Assembly (NCBI GenBank): GCA_016713535.1
Contig: JADJOY010000001.1
Coordinates: 1 to 64,000 of the forward strand
Length of the DNA: 64,000 nt
Source of the DNA: JADJOY01 sp016713535 [NCBI: Deltaproteobacteria bacterium]
GTDB taxonomy: Bacteria > JADJOY01
Reading direction: 5' to 3'
The notes beneath the pieces were generated by a model, which was given only the letters and a program-made list of their open reading frames with translations, had not been told where the DNA came from and ran no database searches. The position numbers were made by a program, and so were the translations under genes. Below are positions 1 through 9,797 of this stretch, one piece after another (the stretch's first letter is position 1; every line of letters starts with the position of its first letter).

Positions 1-2
1 CG

Positions 3-422
3 CCGCCGGCGGTGCTCTACATCCCCGGCGGCTGGTTTCGGATCCTGTCAAGGACAGCCACTGGATAAATGGGCCTCGTTCGCGCGGCGCGCGGCTGCGT
101 GGTATTCAGCATCGACTACCGCCTCGCACCCCGCCACCCGTTCCCGGCGGCGCTCGAGGACGCCTGCGCGGCGTACGCCTGGGTGGTCGAGCACGCCGCC
201 GAGCACGGCGCCGACCCGTCGCGGATCGTCGTCGCGGGCGAGTCGGCGGGCGCCAACCTCGCCGCCGCGCTCGCATTGCTCCACACCTGCCACCAGCGCC
301 CCGAAGCCGTGGACGCGCGAGTCTGGGACCTCGGCGGGTGCCCGCGGTGGCGCGCCGCGTGCGGCACATCCCTGCCGGTGTCCGACCGTGCGCTTCCAGC
401 GCCGCCGAAGCTCGCACCGTAA
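3..422 (+). pseudogene. Alpha/beta hydrolase (HSL-type esterase) remnant, 5' truncated by window
   Basis: This resembles the N-terminal half of hormone-sensitive-lipase-type esterases (alpha/beta hydrolase fold 3). The frame opens inside the gene with VLYIPGGWF, which matches the oxyanion-hole HGGGW region. It hits an in-frame TAA at 66-68 and resumes in the same frame with an ATG at 69. [16 protein letters not shown] and the nucleophile elbow [12 protein letters not shown] follow. After about residue 80 the family similarity vanishes and the frame stops at 422, before the catalytic Asp and His would be reached. I therefore call a broken gene. The alternative is local sequence error at a contig end, which its equally damaged neighbours support. 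Confidence 0.6.
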
Positions 423-829
423 CTCGCCGACCGCATCGCGGACCTGCAAGGGCGTGCCGCAAGATGGCAGGACGACGGCGGCGCGTAAATCGCAAACCAC
501 GCTGGTGATCCTGGAGAAGAGGCTGCCAGCCGCGACCGTTGCCGCCGATCTTGCCGGCGTCGGCGCGCGCGACCCGCTCTCAGGCGACACGCGTCGCCTG
601 CGGTCGGCGTCGATCGTCGGCGTGCCGTGGACCTCTGCCCGGGCGGTGCCCGCGTTCCGGGGCGATCGCCAGCGCGTCCCCAGGGCGCGGCCAACTTCCT
701 GGAGCAGCTTTACGTTCCCGCGCGTTCCTCGCCGAGCACAGCCTGCACCGCCGCCATGACCGGGCTGACGACAAAGGCAGGGCCTTCAGCCGCTCAGCTC
801 CGGCGAGCTCGCCAACGCACCAGCGCTGG
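423..829. other. No gene recognised
   Basis: I see no reading frame with family-like sequence here. It may be the decayed C-terminal part of the esterase, but no alpha/beta hydrolase Asp or His motif can be read in any frame. Confidence 0.4.
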
Positions 830-1634
830 TCGTCAGCAGAACCGATTAGTACGGAGCACCAGCGGCGCCTCGTCGCGCGCGCTCAAAATGACGCGATCGC
901 CCGCGGCCCTCTCTGGGCCAACACGGCGTGGCCAGAAGAAACGTTCGAAGGGGGCGCCTCGTTGGACGCCCACCGCGAGGCAGCTCGATGGCGGCAGCGA
1001 TCGCGCGCGGCACCGTCTCCGCACCGCGAGGTAGCGGCTGCCGCGCGAGGCGGTAATACGCCCACTCCTCCACCGACCACGTGCCGGCGCGCCGCCAGTG
1101 GTGAAGGCCGGCCTCGGCTGCAGCATCGAGGTCTGGGCGCGGCTGCGGTCGGGCTGCGCCTCAAAACCTCCGGCAGGTTGTTACCTGCGACGGCGAGGGG
1201 CGCGGATCGCCCGTCGGGCCGTCCGCCGAGGTGTCGCCCGCAGCGCCAGAACCGTGTGCGAGTGCCTGGATCGACGGCGTCGAAGATCGCCACGCCCAGA
1301 GCATGGACGCCGCGTCGGCGAGCGCAGCGATCCGCGTCTCAGAGGCGAAGCGCCGGGCCGCCTCAACAGCCAGCCGCGATCTGATGCCTGGATCAGGCGT
1401 GCGAAATTGCGCCGCGGCATCGCCAAGCGAAGCCGCAGTGCTGATCGCGCAGCTCGGCTTTCAGGCGTCGCCTCAATCATTGGCGGGGTGCTCGCCCAGG
1501 ACGTGGGTGGCGAGGCGCGCGAACGGCGCGAGCTGCTCGGGCTGGTCGATGCGATCGCGGAGCGTGGGCAGGAGATCCCCCACCTCGCGGGGGCGATCGC
1601 CGTGGTCGCGCCAGGCGTCGCGGATATGCGTCAT
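830..1634 (-). pseudogene. Conserved TPR-like protein of unknown function, multiply frameshifted
   Basis: The frame starts with an ATG at 1634 and runs as [18 protein letters not shown]... to [13 protein letters not shown], where it stops at 1473. Fragments in other minus-strand frames continue the same kind of protein: RLAVEAARRFASETRIAALA (about 1320-1380), LAVAGNNL (about 1195), EEWAYYRLARQPLP (about 1040-1070) and NEAPP...GHAVLAQ (about 920-960). From memory, these pieces follow the order seen in an uncharacterised proteobacterial protein of about 270 residues with a TPR-like helical fold. At least three frameshifts separate them. The identification rests on recall of the family pattern and needs a translated search. 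Confidence 0.45.
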
Positions 1635-1649
1635 CGGCCCATCAAACCT

Positions 1650-2591
1650 CGCTTGCCGGTGCGGGTTGCGCCGGCTCGCTCGAGTCGAGGAAGGGGTGCG
1701 CCCAGCGCCGCCGGCGAGGGCGTCGGCCAGGGCGGTGATCTCGTCGCGCATCGCGAGGCGTGCGAGCCACGTCTGCGGGATCGCCGATGCGCCGTGGAAG
1801 GCGCCCGCGATCTGCCCGCACACCGCGGCGGTGGTATCGGCGTCGTCACCCAGGTTGGCGGCGGCGAGCACGGCGTCGCAAGCTCGTGTTGCGAGACACC
1901 AGCGCGGCCCCGAGGCATAAACGACGTCGCGGTACCGCGGATCACTCGCGGGGGGTGACAGGTGACCGCCTGCGCGATCCACACGAATCGCTCGGTCGAG
2001 GTGAACGCTCCCGCCTCGGCAAGGAGGAGCTCGTGCTTGGGGGAGCCGGCGAGCGCCCGTGCCACGAGCCGCGCGAAGAGCCGGCTCGCGTCCACGCACT
2101 CGGCCGCGCCGTGGGTGGTGCGCGACGAGAGCGCCGCGTGGTGCTCCACCGCGTCGAGGTCGGGCGCGAACCACATCGGGATCGGCGCCAGGCGCATCAG
2201 GCAGCCGTTCCCGGCGCTACGCGGATCGGTGGAGCCGGCGAAGGGCTCCCCCGTCGAGCGGAAACGACGTAGCGCCGCGGCGACGGTGTTGCCGATGTCG
2301 AAGCACACGCCGTTGCTGCTCAGGTAGCCCTCGTCGTGCCAGCGGACGTAGCGCGTCATCTGGTCGCGGGCGTCGAACCCGCGACACTCAGTAAGCGCTA
2401 GCCCCGGGCAGAAGCGCCATCGACGTGTCGTCGGTCCACTGGCCGGGAGCGAGCCGAAACGGTCCGCCCCCGACCATGTCGGTGAGCGGCTCGAACGTGC
2501 CGCGGCGGCGGAACTCGACGGTGGTGCCGATCGCGTCGCCCACGGCGAGGCCGAGCAGCGCGCCTCGAAATCGATCGTTTTTCTCGCCCAC
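1650..2591 (-). pseudogene. ADP-ribosylglycohydrolase (DraG family), frameshifted
   Basis: DraG-type hydrolases remove ADP-ribose from modified proteins or small molecules using a dinuclear metal centre. The N-terminal motif [16 protein letters not shown] is followed by [11 protein letters not shown] (metal-binding T-D-D). The frame breaks near 2405 and continues in another frame with CFDIGNTVAAALRRF and [13 protein letters not shown], the family's G-N-G segment. It breaks again near 1940 and resumes with [19 protein letters not shown], the D-D-A-D-T metal site. All diagnostic motifs survive in the right order, so the damage is two single-base shifts and not large loss. I chose the GTG at 2591 because it lies just ahead of the first conserved block. 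No clear stop was found before the downstream pseudogene. Confidence 0.75.
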
Positions 2592-3137
2592 GCGAACTCG
2601 CTCCGAGGGCTTCCAAACCACGTGTGGCGCTCGGTGTAAAGACGGCACCGCGTGCCGCTTGCGACCCTCGGTGGCGAGGCGCAGCGGCGAGGATCGCAGT
2701 CCCCGCCCGGCTGCGCCCGGCTGCCCGCGCCTTTCATTTGAAGATTCTTCGTGCCGCTTTCGCGCCTGGACCTGGCTCGGCGAGCGACTGGAGCCTGGCC
2801 AGCGAGGCTCGCGCCGCGTGGCGGCGCTGGCGCGGCCCTGCGATACCCGGGAGGTAAGGTTGGGCCACCGAGGTCGGTCCAGCTTTGCTCGTGGGGACCG
2901 AGTCGAAGGCGACTCCAGACTTCCTCGAACCCGCCGCCGTGGGGAAGGCGAAGCGGGACGGACGTGGACATCCAGCAAGGACAAAGGTCGAGCGGGAACC
3001 CGTCGCAGCAGAAGAAGGCGAGGGCCAGAACCGCACGCCGGACCGCTCGCGAGAGCCGAGCGAGCCGATGCGCGAGCAGGACCGCTCGGATCGGTCGCGA
3101 GGCTCGAACGACCGCTGAGTCGCTCGAATGCGCTCCA
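2592..3137. other. No gene recognised
   Basis: This stretch lies upstream of the DraG-like gene and beyond the 3' end of the metallopeptidase. Open frames here are arginine/alanine-rich and look like GC-driven shadows. A promoter for the DraG-like gene could lie here, but I cannot point to convincing -35/-10 boxes. Confidence 0.4.
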
Positions 3138-3176
3138 CGCCGGGCCGGGCCTCGAGCGTCGAGGCCCGGCCCGGCG
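3138..3176. repeat. Perfect 18-bp inverted repeat with 3-nt loop
   Basis: The arms at 3138-3155 and 3159-3176 are exact reverse complements with a GCG loop. The element sits 43 bp past the stop of the minus-strand metallopeptidase. It could end that transcript or protect its 3' end, but there is no T-run on either side. Confidence 0.7.
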
Positions 3177-3218
3177 AGCCGCCTCGGGGGGTGGCGCGGC
3201 GCTCGCCCGACCGCGACC

Positions 3219-4316
3219 TCAGCCGTGCTCGATCGGCGCGCCGTCGTGGGTGGCGCTCGCCTCGATCACGTCGTGGACGAAGCGCAGCTTGTCGATCGCG
3301 GGCGACGCCAGCACGAACGGGTAGCCGTCGGGCTGGCCGAGGCCCCGGTTCAGGTTGTTGAGCACGTACGTCAGCGCGAACCAGTCCTCGAGCAACGCAT
3401 CGAAATGGGGTGGCTTGGTTCCAGGCACGGCGTTGCCGTCGAGGCTGGGCTCGTTGCCGCGCCGCGGGACCAGCTTGAGCCCGCAGCCGGCCGCGGTCTC
3501 GAGGGTGTCGGTGAGATGGAGTGAGTAGGCCCAGGTCTCCGCCGAGTCCTCTCCAGAATGGGCGCTCGCGTACGCCGTGACCCGGAAATACTTCGGCCCG
3601 GTCGACGGGCGCTCCGGCGCCGTGGTGGCGGGCGAGGGCGGCGGCGTAGTCGGTGCGCTCGTCACCGAAGCGGGCGCGGAATTCGGCGAGGCGGTCGCTG
3701 CGCTCGACGAGGCGAGGCCAGAAGTAGTGCCCGCTCTCGTGGCGGACGTGGCCGAGCAGCGTTCGGTACGGTTCGCCGAGCGAGACCCTGCGCCGTTCGC
3801 GTTCGGCGTCGTCCGCCTCGGCGACGCTGAGCGTGATCACGCCGTTTGAGTGGCCGGTGAGGACCGGAGGCACGCCCCCGGGCGCGTCCGCGACGAGCTC
3901 GAAGGCGATGCCTCGCTCGGGGTCGTCGGAGCGGCCCGTGAGCGAGAGGCCGAGGGCGCACAGGTTCACGATCAGGCGGCGCTTGGCGACCTCCACGCGG
4001 TACCAGCGCTCGCGATTGCCTTCGACGCCGAGGTCGGGGATCACCCGCGTGAGCCGGCACGACGCGCAGAGCGGGCTCGGGTCGTCGGCCGGGACCGCCC
4101 AGTTGCAGACATCGAGATCGCGGTAGTTCGCGCAAAGCCGGTACTCGGGGCCGATCGGTCCGCCCGAGGCGGCGCGGCGCCAGCGATCATCGCCGCTCGG
4201 CGCCGACGCGCTGACCTCGCCGACGTCAGGCGGGAAGCGAGCAGGCGATCGCGGCGCGTGTCGTCGAACTTTCTCGAAGAACACGGGCTGGTCTGGTCAC
4301 AGTGGAAGATCTTCAC
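3219..4316 (-). pseudogene. Putative zinc-binding metallopeptidase (DUF2248/Peptidase_Mx type), frameshifted
   Basis: The protein matches the zinc-binding metallopeptidase family with N-terminal zinc ribbons. A GTG at 4316 opens MKIFHCDQ. A one-base shift near 4285 moves to the frame reading PVFFEKVRRH. Further on come CANYRDLDVCNW and LCASCRLTRVIPDL (second zinc ribbon), TGHSNGVITLSVAEADDAER, then YRTLLGHVRHESGHYFW with the HExGH-type catalytic motif, and FGDERTDYAAAL. Near 3600 another shift leads to YASAHSGEDSAETWAYSLHL and DTLETA, and the protein ends at 3219. The family is normally about 350 residues, which the summed span fits. The first ribbon also seems to have lost cysteines, so base errors are likely here in addition to indels. 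Confidence 0.75.
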
Positions 4317-4400
4317 GTCGGGCGCTCCTCTCGCTGCGGCGAACCCACGACGGTAACGGGGCCTGCGACGCGGCGCCGTGGCGCGGAGGCGCCAAATCCG

Positions 4401-5088
4401 TCAACGAACCGCTGGATACCAGCGCGCGAGCCGCGCCGCTGGCACGCCGGCCGCGTAGAGCAGCGTGATGACCCAGTTCCGGACGGTGGCATAGACCAGC
4501 CCCTCGCGCTCCCAGCGGCGCGGGGAGTTGCGTACCTGCTGCGGCAGCAAGGCGACGCGTCCCAACGCCAGGCGGCGCGCGAAGGCGACGTCCTCCGGGA
4601 TGGCATCTTCCGGGGAAGCCGCCGAGTTCAGCAACCCCACCGCGCGCGACGTGAACACCGCCTGATCTCCCCACTGCAGCCGGGTCACGCGGGCGCGCAG
4701 ATTCGCGCCCCACTCGATCACCCGGTAGCGGCGGCGCGGGTCGCGGATCGCCACCTGGAACGCGCCGCCCACGACTCCGGGGCGGGCGAGCGCCGCGCGG
4801 GCGGCGTCGAACGCGTCGGGCGGAAGCTCGGTGTCCACGTGCACGAACATCAGCAGGTCGTGGCTCGCCGCGCGCGCCGCGACGTTGAGCTGGGCGCCGC
4901 GCCCGCGGCGCGCCACCACCACCCGGTCGGCGAGGGGCCGCGCCAGCTCCACCGTGCGGTCGGTGCTGCCCGCCGTCGGCGACGACGATCTCGGCGGGAC
5001 CGAGCGCTCGCATGCGCGTGAGCCCCGCGACGACCTCGTGCTCCTCGTCGAGGACCGGTACCAGCACCGAGATCGCCGTCGCGTTCAC
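4401..5088 (-). CDS. TIGR04283-type family 2 glycosyltransferase, one frameshift
   Basis: This is a small GT-A fold transferase of the type named 'transferase 2, rSAM/selenodomain-associated' and linked in some genomes to arsenosugar synthesis. The GTG at 5088 starts ISVLVPVLDEE and EIVVADGG, the nucleotide-sugar binding start. A single extra base near 4976 breaks the frame. The other frame would read GGSTDRTVELA and continue with GRGAQLN, FVHVDTELPPDAF (the D-x-D equivalent), GDQAVFTSR and PEDVAFARRL, and it stops at 4401. A hydrophobic end (VRNWVITLLYAAGV) suits membrane association. No partner arsenic or selenium gene is visible nearby, so the substrate is unknown. Confidence 0.75.
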
Positions 5089-5151
5089 GTCCTTCGGCCC
5101 GTGCCGCCCGGTTGGCGCGCGGGTGGCATCGGCGTATCGCCGAACGCGCGA

Positions 5152-7836
5152 TCAAGAAACACGTCCGTGAGCGACACCCGCGCCGCCGCCGAAGCCGCCG
5201 AGCCGGAAGCGCTGCACCTCGGCGGCCAGCCCGTTCGCCTGCGTGATCAGCTCGCGCACGCGCTGGTTCATATCCTCGATCATGGCGTCGCTGTCGCGCG
5301 CGGCGGCGCGGATGGTGTCGACCGCGGTCGCGACGCGCTGGCCGCCGCGGTCGAGCTCGCCGGTGGCGCGGGCGATCGCGTCGACCATGTCCCGGATGGT
5401 GGAGACGTGGCGTCCGACGTGCTCGATGCCGTGGCGCTGGTCGGCGGTGGAGCGCTTCACCATCTGCGCGTAGTCGCGCACCCGGTCGGTGGCGTACTGG
5501 ATCTGCTCGCTGCCGCGCCGCTGCTCGTCGGTGGCGCGGCTGATGTCGGCCACGCCGCCCGCCACCTTCTGCATCGCCCGCCGCACGTGCTGGCTCTGGC
5601 GGGCCTGCTCCTGGGTCGAGAGCGCGATGCCCTTCACGCTCTCCGTCGAGAGCACCGCGCTGGCGACGATCTTGTGCAGCGACTCGCCGGTCTCGCGCGA
5701 ACGATCCTCACCGTCCTCGATGCTCGCGCGGCCCGCCGCCTCGGCTTCCTGCGCGCTCAGCCCGGCAGCGCGGATCTGCTGGATCAGCCGCTCGATGTCC
5801 TTGCTCTTCTCGCGGCTCTTGATCGACAGCTCCTTGATGTCGTTGGCGACCACGCCGAACTCGTCGGCGCCATCGCCTGCGCGCGCGGCGATGATCGTGG
5901 CATTGAGGGCGAGCAGCTTGGTACCGCCGGTGATCGAGCGCTGGATGCGCAGGATCTGGTCGATCTCCTCGATGTGGCGCTGCAGCGTCTCCATCGCCGC
6001 GCGCCCCGCGCTCGAGGTCTCGACGATGTGGTCGATCGAAACCGCGGCGCGCTCGACCGCCGAGCGCGCGTCGCTCGCGTCCTCGATCACCCGCTCGGCG
6101 AGCGCCAGGGTACGGTCGGCGCGCTCGCGCACCTGCTTGAGCGACTGGTCGATCGCCTGCATGGCGCCGGCGGTGGTCTCGGATTCGCTCGAGAGCTGGG
6201 CACTCGCCGCCGCGACCTGGCGGATCGAGGCCGCCATCTCGCCGATCGAGGACACGCAGCTCTCGGCCGAGCGGCTCAGCATCTCCATGTGGCCGTCGAC
6301 CTCGAGGATCGAGCGGCCCATCGCCTGGATCGACGCGTCGGTCTCGCCGGCCGCATCCTTGAGCGCGCCGACGCTCGACGAGATGCCGCCGATCGAGGCG
6401 GCCATGTGGCCGATCGCCACCGCGGTGTCGTCCACCGAGCGGACCTGGGTGCGCGAGGCGTCCTCGATGCGGCGTGCGCCTTCGACGAGCTGTGTCGAGA
6501 CCTCGCCGACCCGCTGCGCGGACTCGCTGACCCGGCCGATGAGGCGCAGCAGGTTCTCGTGCATGCGCCGGAAGCCGAGCGCGACCGCGCCGATCTCGTC
6601 ATCGGTCGTGACGCGCGCGGGCCGGGTCAAGTCGCCGCGCGCGATCCGCTCGCTCGCGGCCTCGATCAGCCGCAGCGGGCCCCGCACCATCTGGGCGTAG
6701 ATCGCGATCAGCGTGCCGACCAGCGCCAGCACTAGCGTTCCGATCGCGATGACCATGCGGATGGCCTTGTCGAGCTCGCCGCCGTGGCGTCGGAACACCC
6801 GCCACAGCCGCGCCCCGCCGTGCTCCGGGCTGCGCAGGCGCTCGATCGGTGCGCTCACCACCACCAGGCGGCCGCCGACCACGTCGACTCCGTTGCCCGC
6901 CCCGTGGGTCGACGACAGACGCGCCACCAGGTCGGGCGGAAGGTCCGAGTCGGTGAGGCTGGACACGCCCCGGCTCGTGACCCGAGCCTTGCCCGTCGCG
7001 GGGTCGAGGAAGAGCTCGGCCGAGGTCCGGTAGAGCACCAGCCCGTCGTCGTACGCGATCAGCAGCGTGCCGTCGTCGCCGCCGCGCTTCATGCGCTCGT
7101 CGAAGTCCGCGGCCGCGGACGGTTCGCTCGCGCGCTCGAGCTCGTTCGCGAGCTCCTCGAGCTTCTCCGAGTGGCGGTCGAGGAGCTCCACCTCGATCGC
7201 TCGGAGCGCCGCGTTCGAGAACGCGAAGCCCACGAACACCAGCGGCACGATCGCCACGGCCAGCGAGAACAGCCACAGGTGCAGCGCGATGCCGCCGACG
7301 CCCGGATGAGCGAGGCGCCCGGTGCGCTCGATGAGCACCGCCATCACCGGCCCCACGATCCAGCGCGCGCGGAAGTAGCACACCACCGCGAACGTGAAGC
7401 TCACGAAGACTCCGGCGAGGGTCGTGCCGAGGAGCTGGGTAGCGTTGAAAGGGGTGATCCATCGGTCGCTGACCGCGAGCGCGGATACCAGGAGCAGCAC
7501 CGCGACGGCTGCGAGCCGCGTCGCGAGACGTTGCGGGTAGCGCTGGACCCGCGCGAGCGTCTCGAGGTCGGCCTCGGCGCTCGCCGGCGCGTCGGCGGGG
7601 TCGAGCCGGGTGATGTGGCGCTGGATGCTCGCGAAGGCGAACCGGTGGTAGAGCAGGCCGCCCACCGTGAGACCGAAGCCGACGAACCCCGCCACGAGCG
7701 CGACGGTGGCGCGCTGCGGAGGCGTGAGGTCGACGGCGAACCAGATGAAGGCGAGGCCGTACGCGCAGCCGAACGCGGTGATCGCGAAGATGAGCCAGTC
7801 GATGCGGCGCTTGGTATCGCGGGCGGCGGCTTCCAC
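5152..7836 (-). CDS. Methyl-accepting-chemotaxis-type transducer with six membrane segments
   Basis: The predicted protein has 894 residues. Hydrophobic segments lie near residues 14-34, 43-63, 106-123, 137-155 and 184-206, followed by a soluble sensor region to about 400, a sixth membrane helix and a HAMP-like stretch (IARGDLTRPARVTTDDEIG). A long coiled-coil signalling domain fills the rest. The hairpin region reads LLALNATIIAARAG then DGADEFGVVANDIKEL. It is recognisable as an MCP tip but several invariant residues differ: TN becomes TK, E becomes I and GRGF becomes ADEF. CheA/CheW contact may therefore be altered. I chose the GTG at 7836 because it lies 13 bp after the pseudopilin stop and just before the first membrane helix. 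No che genes are nearby, so it may serve type IV pili or another output. Confidence 0.85.
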   Translation of the reverse strand: MEAAARDTKRRIDWLIFAITAFGCAYGLAFIWFAVDLTPPQRATVALVAGFVGFGLTVGGLLYHRFAFASIQRHITRLDPADAPASAEADLETLARVQRYPQRLATRLAAVAVLLLVSALAVSDRWITPFNATQLLGTTLAGVFVSFTFAVVCYFRARWIVGPVMAVLIERTGRLAHPGVGGIALHLWLFSLAVAIVPLVFVGFAFSNAALRAIEVELLDRHSEKLEELANELERASEPSAAADFDERMKRGGDDGTLLIAYDDGLVLYRTSAELFLDPATGKARVTSRGVSSLTDSDLPPDLVARLSSTHGAGNGVDVVGGRLVVVSAPIERLRSPEHGGARLWRVFRRHGGELDKAIRMVIAIGTLVLALVGTLIAIYAQMVRGPLRLIEAASERIARGDLTRPARVTTDDEIGAVALGFRRMHENLLRLIGRVSESAQRVGEVSTQLVEGARRIEDASRTQVRSVDDTAVAIGHMAASIGGISSSVGALKDAAGETDASIQAMGRSILEVDGHMEMLSRSAESCVSSIGEMAASIRQVAAASAQLSSESETTAGAMQAIDQSLKQVRERADRTLALAERVIEDASDARSAVERAAVSIDHIVETSSAGRAAMETLQRHIEEIDQILRIQRSITGGTKLLALNATIIAARAGDGADEFGVVANDIKELSIKSREKSKDIERLIQQIRAAGLSAQEAEAAGRASIEDGEDRSRETGESLHKIVASAVLSTESVKGIALSTQEQARQSQHVRRAMQKVAGGVADISRATDEQRRGSEQIQYATDRVRDYAQMVKRSTADQRHGIEHVGRHVSTIRDMVDAIARATGELDRGGQRVATAVDTIRAAARDSDAMIEDMNQRVRELITQANGLAAEVQRFRLGGFGGGAGVAHGRVS

Positions 7837-7849
7837 GGGAGTAGGAGTA

Positions 7850-8470
7850 TCACGATCGTCGCCGCCATCGGCCGTCCTCGAGCGACCAGCTCTCGATGGT
7901 CCCCGAGAGATTGGTGCGAACCGCCCACGCCACCAGCTCGCCGTCGCCCGCGCTGAGGTAGACGGTGCCCGCGCCGGCGTTCCCGGCCGGGAAGAACGCG
8001 ACCCGGTCGGCGCCGCCGCTGAACGAGACCCCGTCCGCGAACACGGTCGAGTCTCCCGGCCCCTTGGCGACGCCGGGCGCGCCGAAGTGGATGCCACGTG
8101 GCAGCGTCTTCACGGCCCGTCCCGAGCGGAAGCCGTCGAGCAGCACCTGCGCGGCCTCGCGCTCGCCTGGCCCCTCGGCGTGGTCCCCGTCGAGGTCGGC
8201 GAACGCGGTGTAGACGCCGTCGGCGGGCCGAAGCGGCGCGGGCGCGAAGTCGACGTAGACGGTGTGGTTGAGGGTGATGGCGCGCGTCCGCGCGACCCGC
8301 ATCGCCAGCACCAGATCGTGGACGACGGCACGGAGGCGGGCGTCGGGCGCGCGCGCCAGTGCCTGGTTTCCGACCAGCCATAGCCCACCCACGATCGCGA
8401 GCACGGCGAGCAGCTCGGGAAGCGTGAACCCGGATCGGGGCAGGGGCGGGCTCTTGGCGGCGCGGCGCAT
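7850..8470 (-). CDS. GspH/FimT-type pseudopilin
   Basis: This 206-residue protein begins with a short basic leader and the prepilin motif SGFTLPELLAVLAIVGG. Cleavage is expected after Gly by prepilin peptidase, with Glu at +5 and one N-terminal membrane helix. The C-terminal domain is beta-rich, with FADLDGD and a glycine-rich turn GAGTVYLSAGDGELV that is typical of GspH/FimT minor pilins. The start is supported by a GAGAGGA Shine-Dalgarno sequence directly upstream of 8470. It ends 13 bp before the transducer gene, so the two are probably one transcript. No other type II secretion or type IV pilus assembly genes adjoin it. The two pilT genes lie about 7 kb away. Confidence 0.85.
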   Translation of the reverse strand: MRRAAKSPPLPRSGFTLPELLAVLAIVGGLWLVGNQALARAPDARLRAVVHDLVLAMRVARTRAITLNHTVYVDFAPAPLRPADGVYTAFADLDGDHAEGPGEREAAQVLLDGFRSGRAVKTLPRGIHFGAPGVAKGPGDSTVFADGVSFSGGADRVAFFPAGNAGAGTVYLSAGDGELVAWAVRTNLSGTIESWSLEDGRWRRRS

Positions 8471-8661
8471 TCGTCCTCTCGTGCGGTCGAGGGTCCGCAG
8501 CGCAAGCGCGATGCCGGGCGCCGGCGTGGCCGGAGCGCGCACATTCGCCGGTGATTTCGCCGGACCGGGTGCGCCGGCGCCGGTGCCGGTGCGAGGCCGG
8601 AGGCGCGCCCCTGCGCCCGCGGTGACGCGTCGCTGCCGCGAGCGCGTGGCGTCGGACCCGC

Positions 8662-9711
8662 TCAGCGGATACCGAAGCGGGCGAGCTTCTTCTGCAGCGT
8701 GCGCCGCGAGATGCCGAGAGCGAGCGCCGTGCGGGTGCGGTTGCCGGAGCACACCGCGAGCGCGCGCGCCACCATCTCGGATTCGGTCTCGACCAGGATC
8801 GCGCCCAGTCGCGAGCCGTCGGGAGCGTTCGCCGCGCCGGCGTCGGGCAGGTCGAAGGCGCGGACCCCGAGCGGCACGTCGCACTCGCTCTCGATCACCG
8901 CGCGGCGCACGCGATGATCGAGCTCTCGTACGTTGCCGGGCCACGAGTGCGCGAGGAGCGCGCGCATCGCATCGTCCGTGACGCCCGGTACGGCCCGCCC
9001 GTAGCGGAGATTGGCTCGATCGAGGAAGGTGCTCAGTAGCTCCGGGACGTCCTCGGCCCGCTCGCGCAGCGCGGGCACCTGGATCGGCAGCTCGTGCAGC
9101 CGCCAGTAGAGGTCCTGACGGAAGCGCCCGTCAGCGACCATCTGCTCGAGCGGGCGGTGGGTCGCGGCGACCACCCTCACGTCGACCTTGTGGGTGTGAT
9201 CGGCGCCCACCCGCGAGATCTCGCCGAACTGGAGGGTGCGCAGGAGCTGCACCTGCACCAGGGGTGAGAGGTCGCCGACCTCGTCGAGGAACGCGGTGCC
9301 CTTGTGGGCGCACTCGAAGCGTCCGCGCCGTGGCGCGCGGGCGTCGGTGAAGGCGCCGCGCTCGTGACCGAAGAGCTCGCTCGCCGCGATCGCGTCCGGG
9401 ATGGTGCCGCACTGGATCACCACCAGCGGCTGGTGAGAGCGCTCGGAGAGCGCGTGGATGGCGTTCGCGACGAGCTCCTTGCCGGTGCCGCTCTCGCCCT
9501 GGACCAGCACGCTCGCGTGGGTGCGCGCGGCGCGTGCGATGCGCGTCCTGAGCCGCGTCATGAGCGCGGAGGAGCCGACCAGGTGAGCGAGGGCGTCGCG
9601 GCCCGAGCGACTGGCCTCCGGCGACGCCGGCGCGGCGGCGGCCGTGGCGTCTGCCACCACCCACGAGGCGTCGGAGCCGTGCGAGGAAGGAAACGACGAG
9701 GAAGCGTGCAT
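8662..9711 (-). CDS. Sigma-54-dependent transcriptional activator lacking a receiver domain
   Basis: The protein has 349 residues with an AAA+ domain and a Fis-type C-terminal helix-turn-helix. Walker A is GESGTGKE at about residue 72 and Walker B is GTAFLDE at about 138. The sigma-54 contact loop reads GAFTDA at about 119, where GAFTGA is usual. The arginine finger region follows FRQDLYWRL. The C-terminal helix-turn-helix is SGNRTRTALALGISRRTLQKK. The first 40 residues are short, Ser/Ala-rich and lack a phospho-acceptor domain, so activity may be set by expression or a partner. The ATG at 9711 has a GGAGG ribosome site. The pseudopilin-transducer pair lies downstream on the same strand after 191 bp of GC-rich repeats and is a plausible target. 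Confidence 0.88.
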   Translation of the reverse strand: MHASSSFPSSHGSDASWVVADATAAAAPASPEASRSGRDALAHLVGSSALMTRLRTRIARAARTHASVLVQGESGTGKELVANAIHALSERSHQPLVVIQCGTIPDAIAASELFGHERGAFTDARAPRRGRFECAHKGTAFLDEVGDLSPLVQVQLLRTLQFGEISRVGADHTHKVDVRVVAATHRPLEQMVADGRFRQDLYWRLHELPIQVPALRERAEDVPELLSTFLDRANLRYGRAVPGVTDDAMRALLAHSWPGNVRELDHRVRRAVIESECDVPLGVRAFDLPDAGAANAPDGSRLGAILVETESEMVARALAVCSGNRTRTALALGISRRTLQKKLARFGIR

Positions 9712-9797
9712 GCGACCTCCGGAAGGCGAGGCCGCGCACGCTCGCCGCCGGTCGCTGCCGCGAGCTCGGGGCGGCGCACCGGCGGTGTGGCGAAGCC

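Noticed and set aside
4831-6735. Long plus-strand open frame opposite the transducer gene
   Set aside because: It is antisense to a gene with clear HAMP and MCP motifs and its translation is Arg/Ala/Asp-rich without family features. High GC makes such shadows common.
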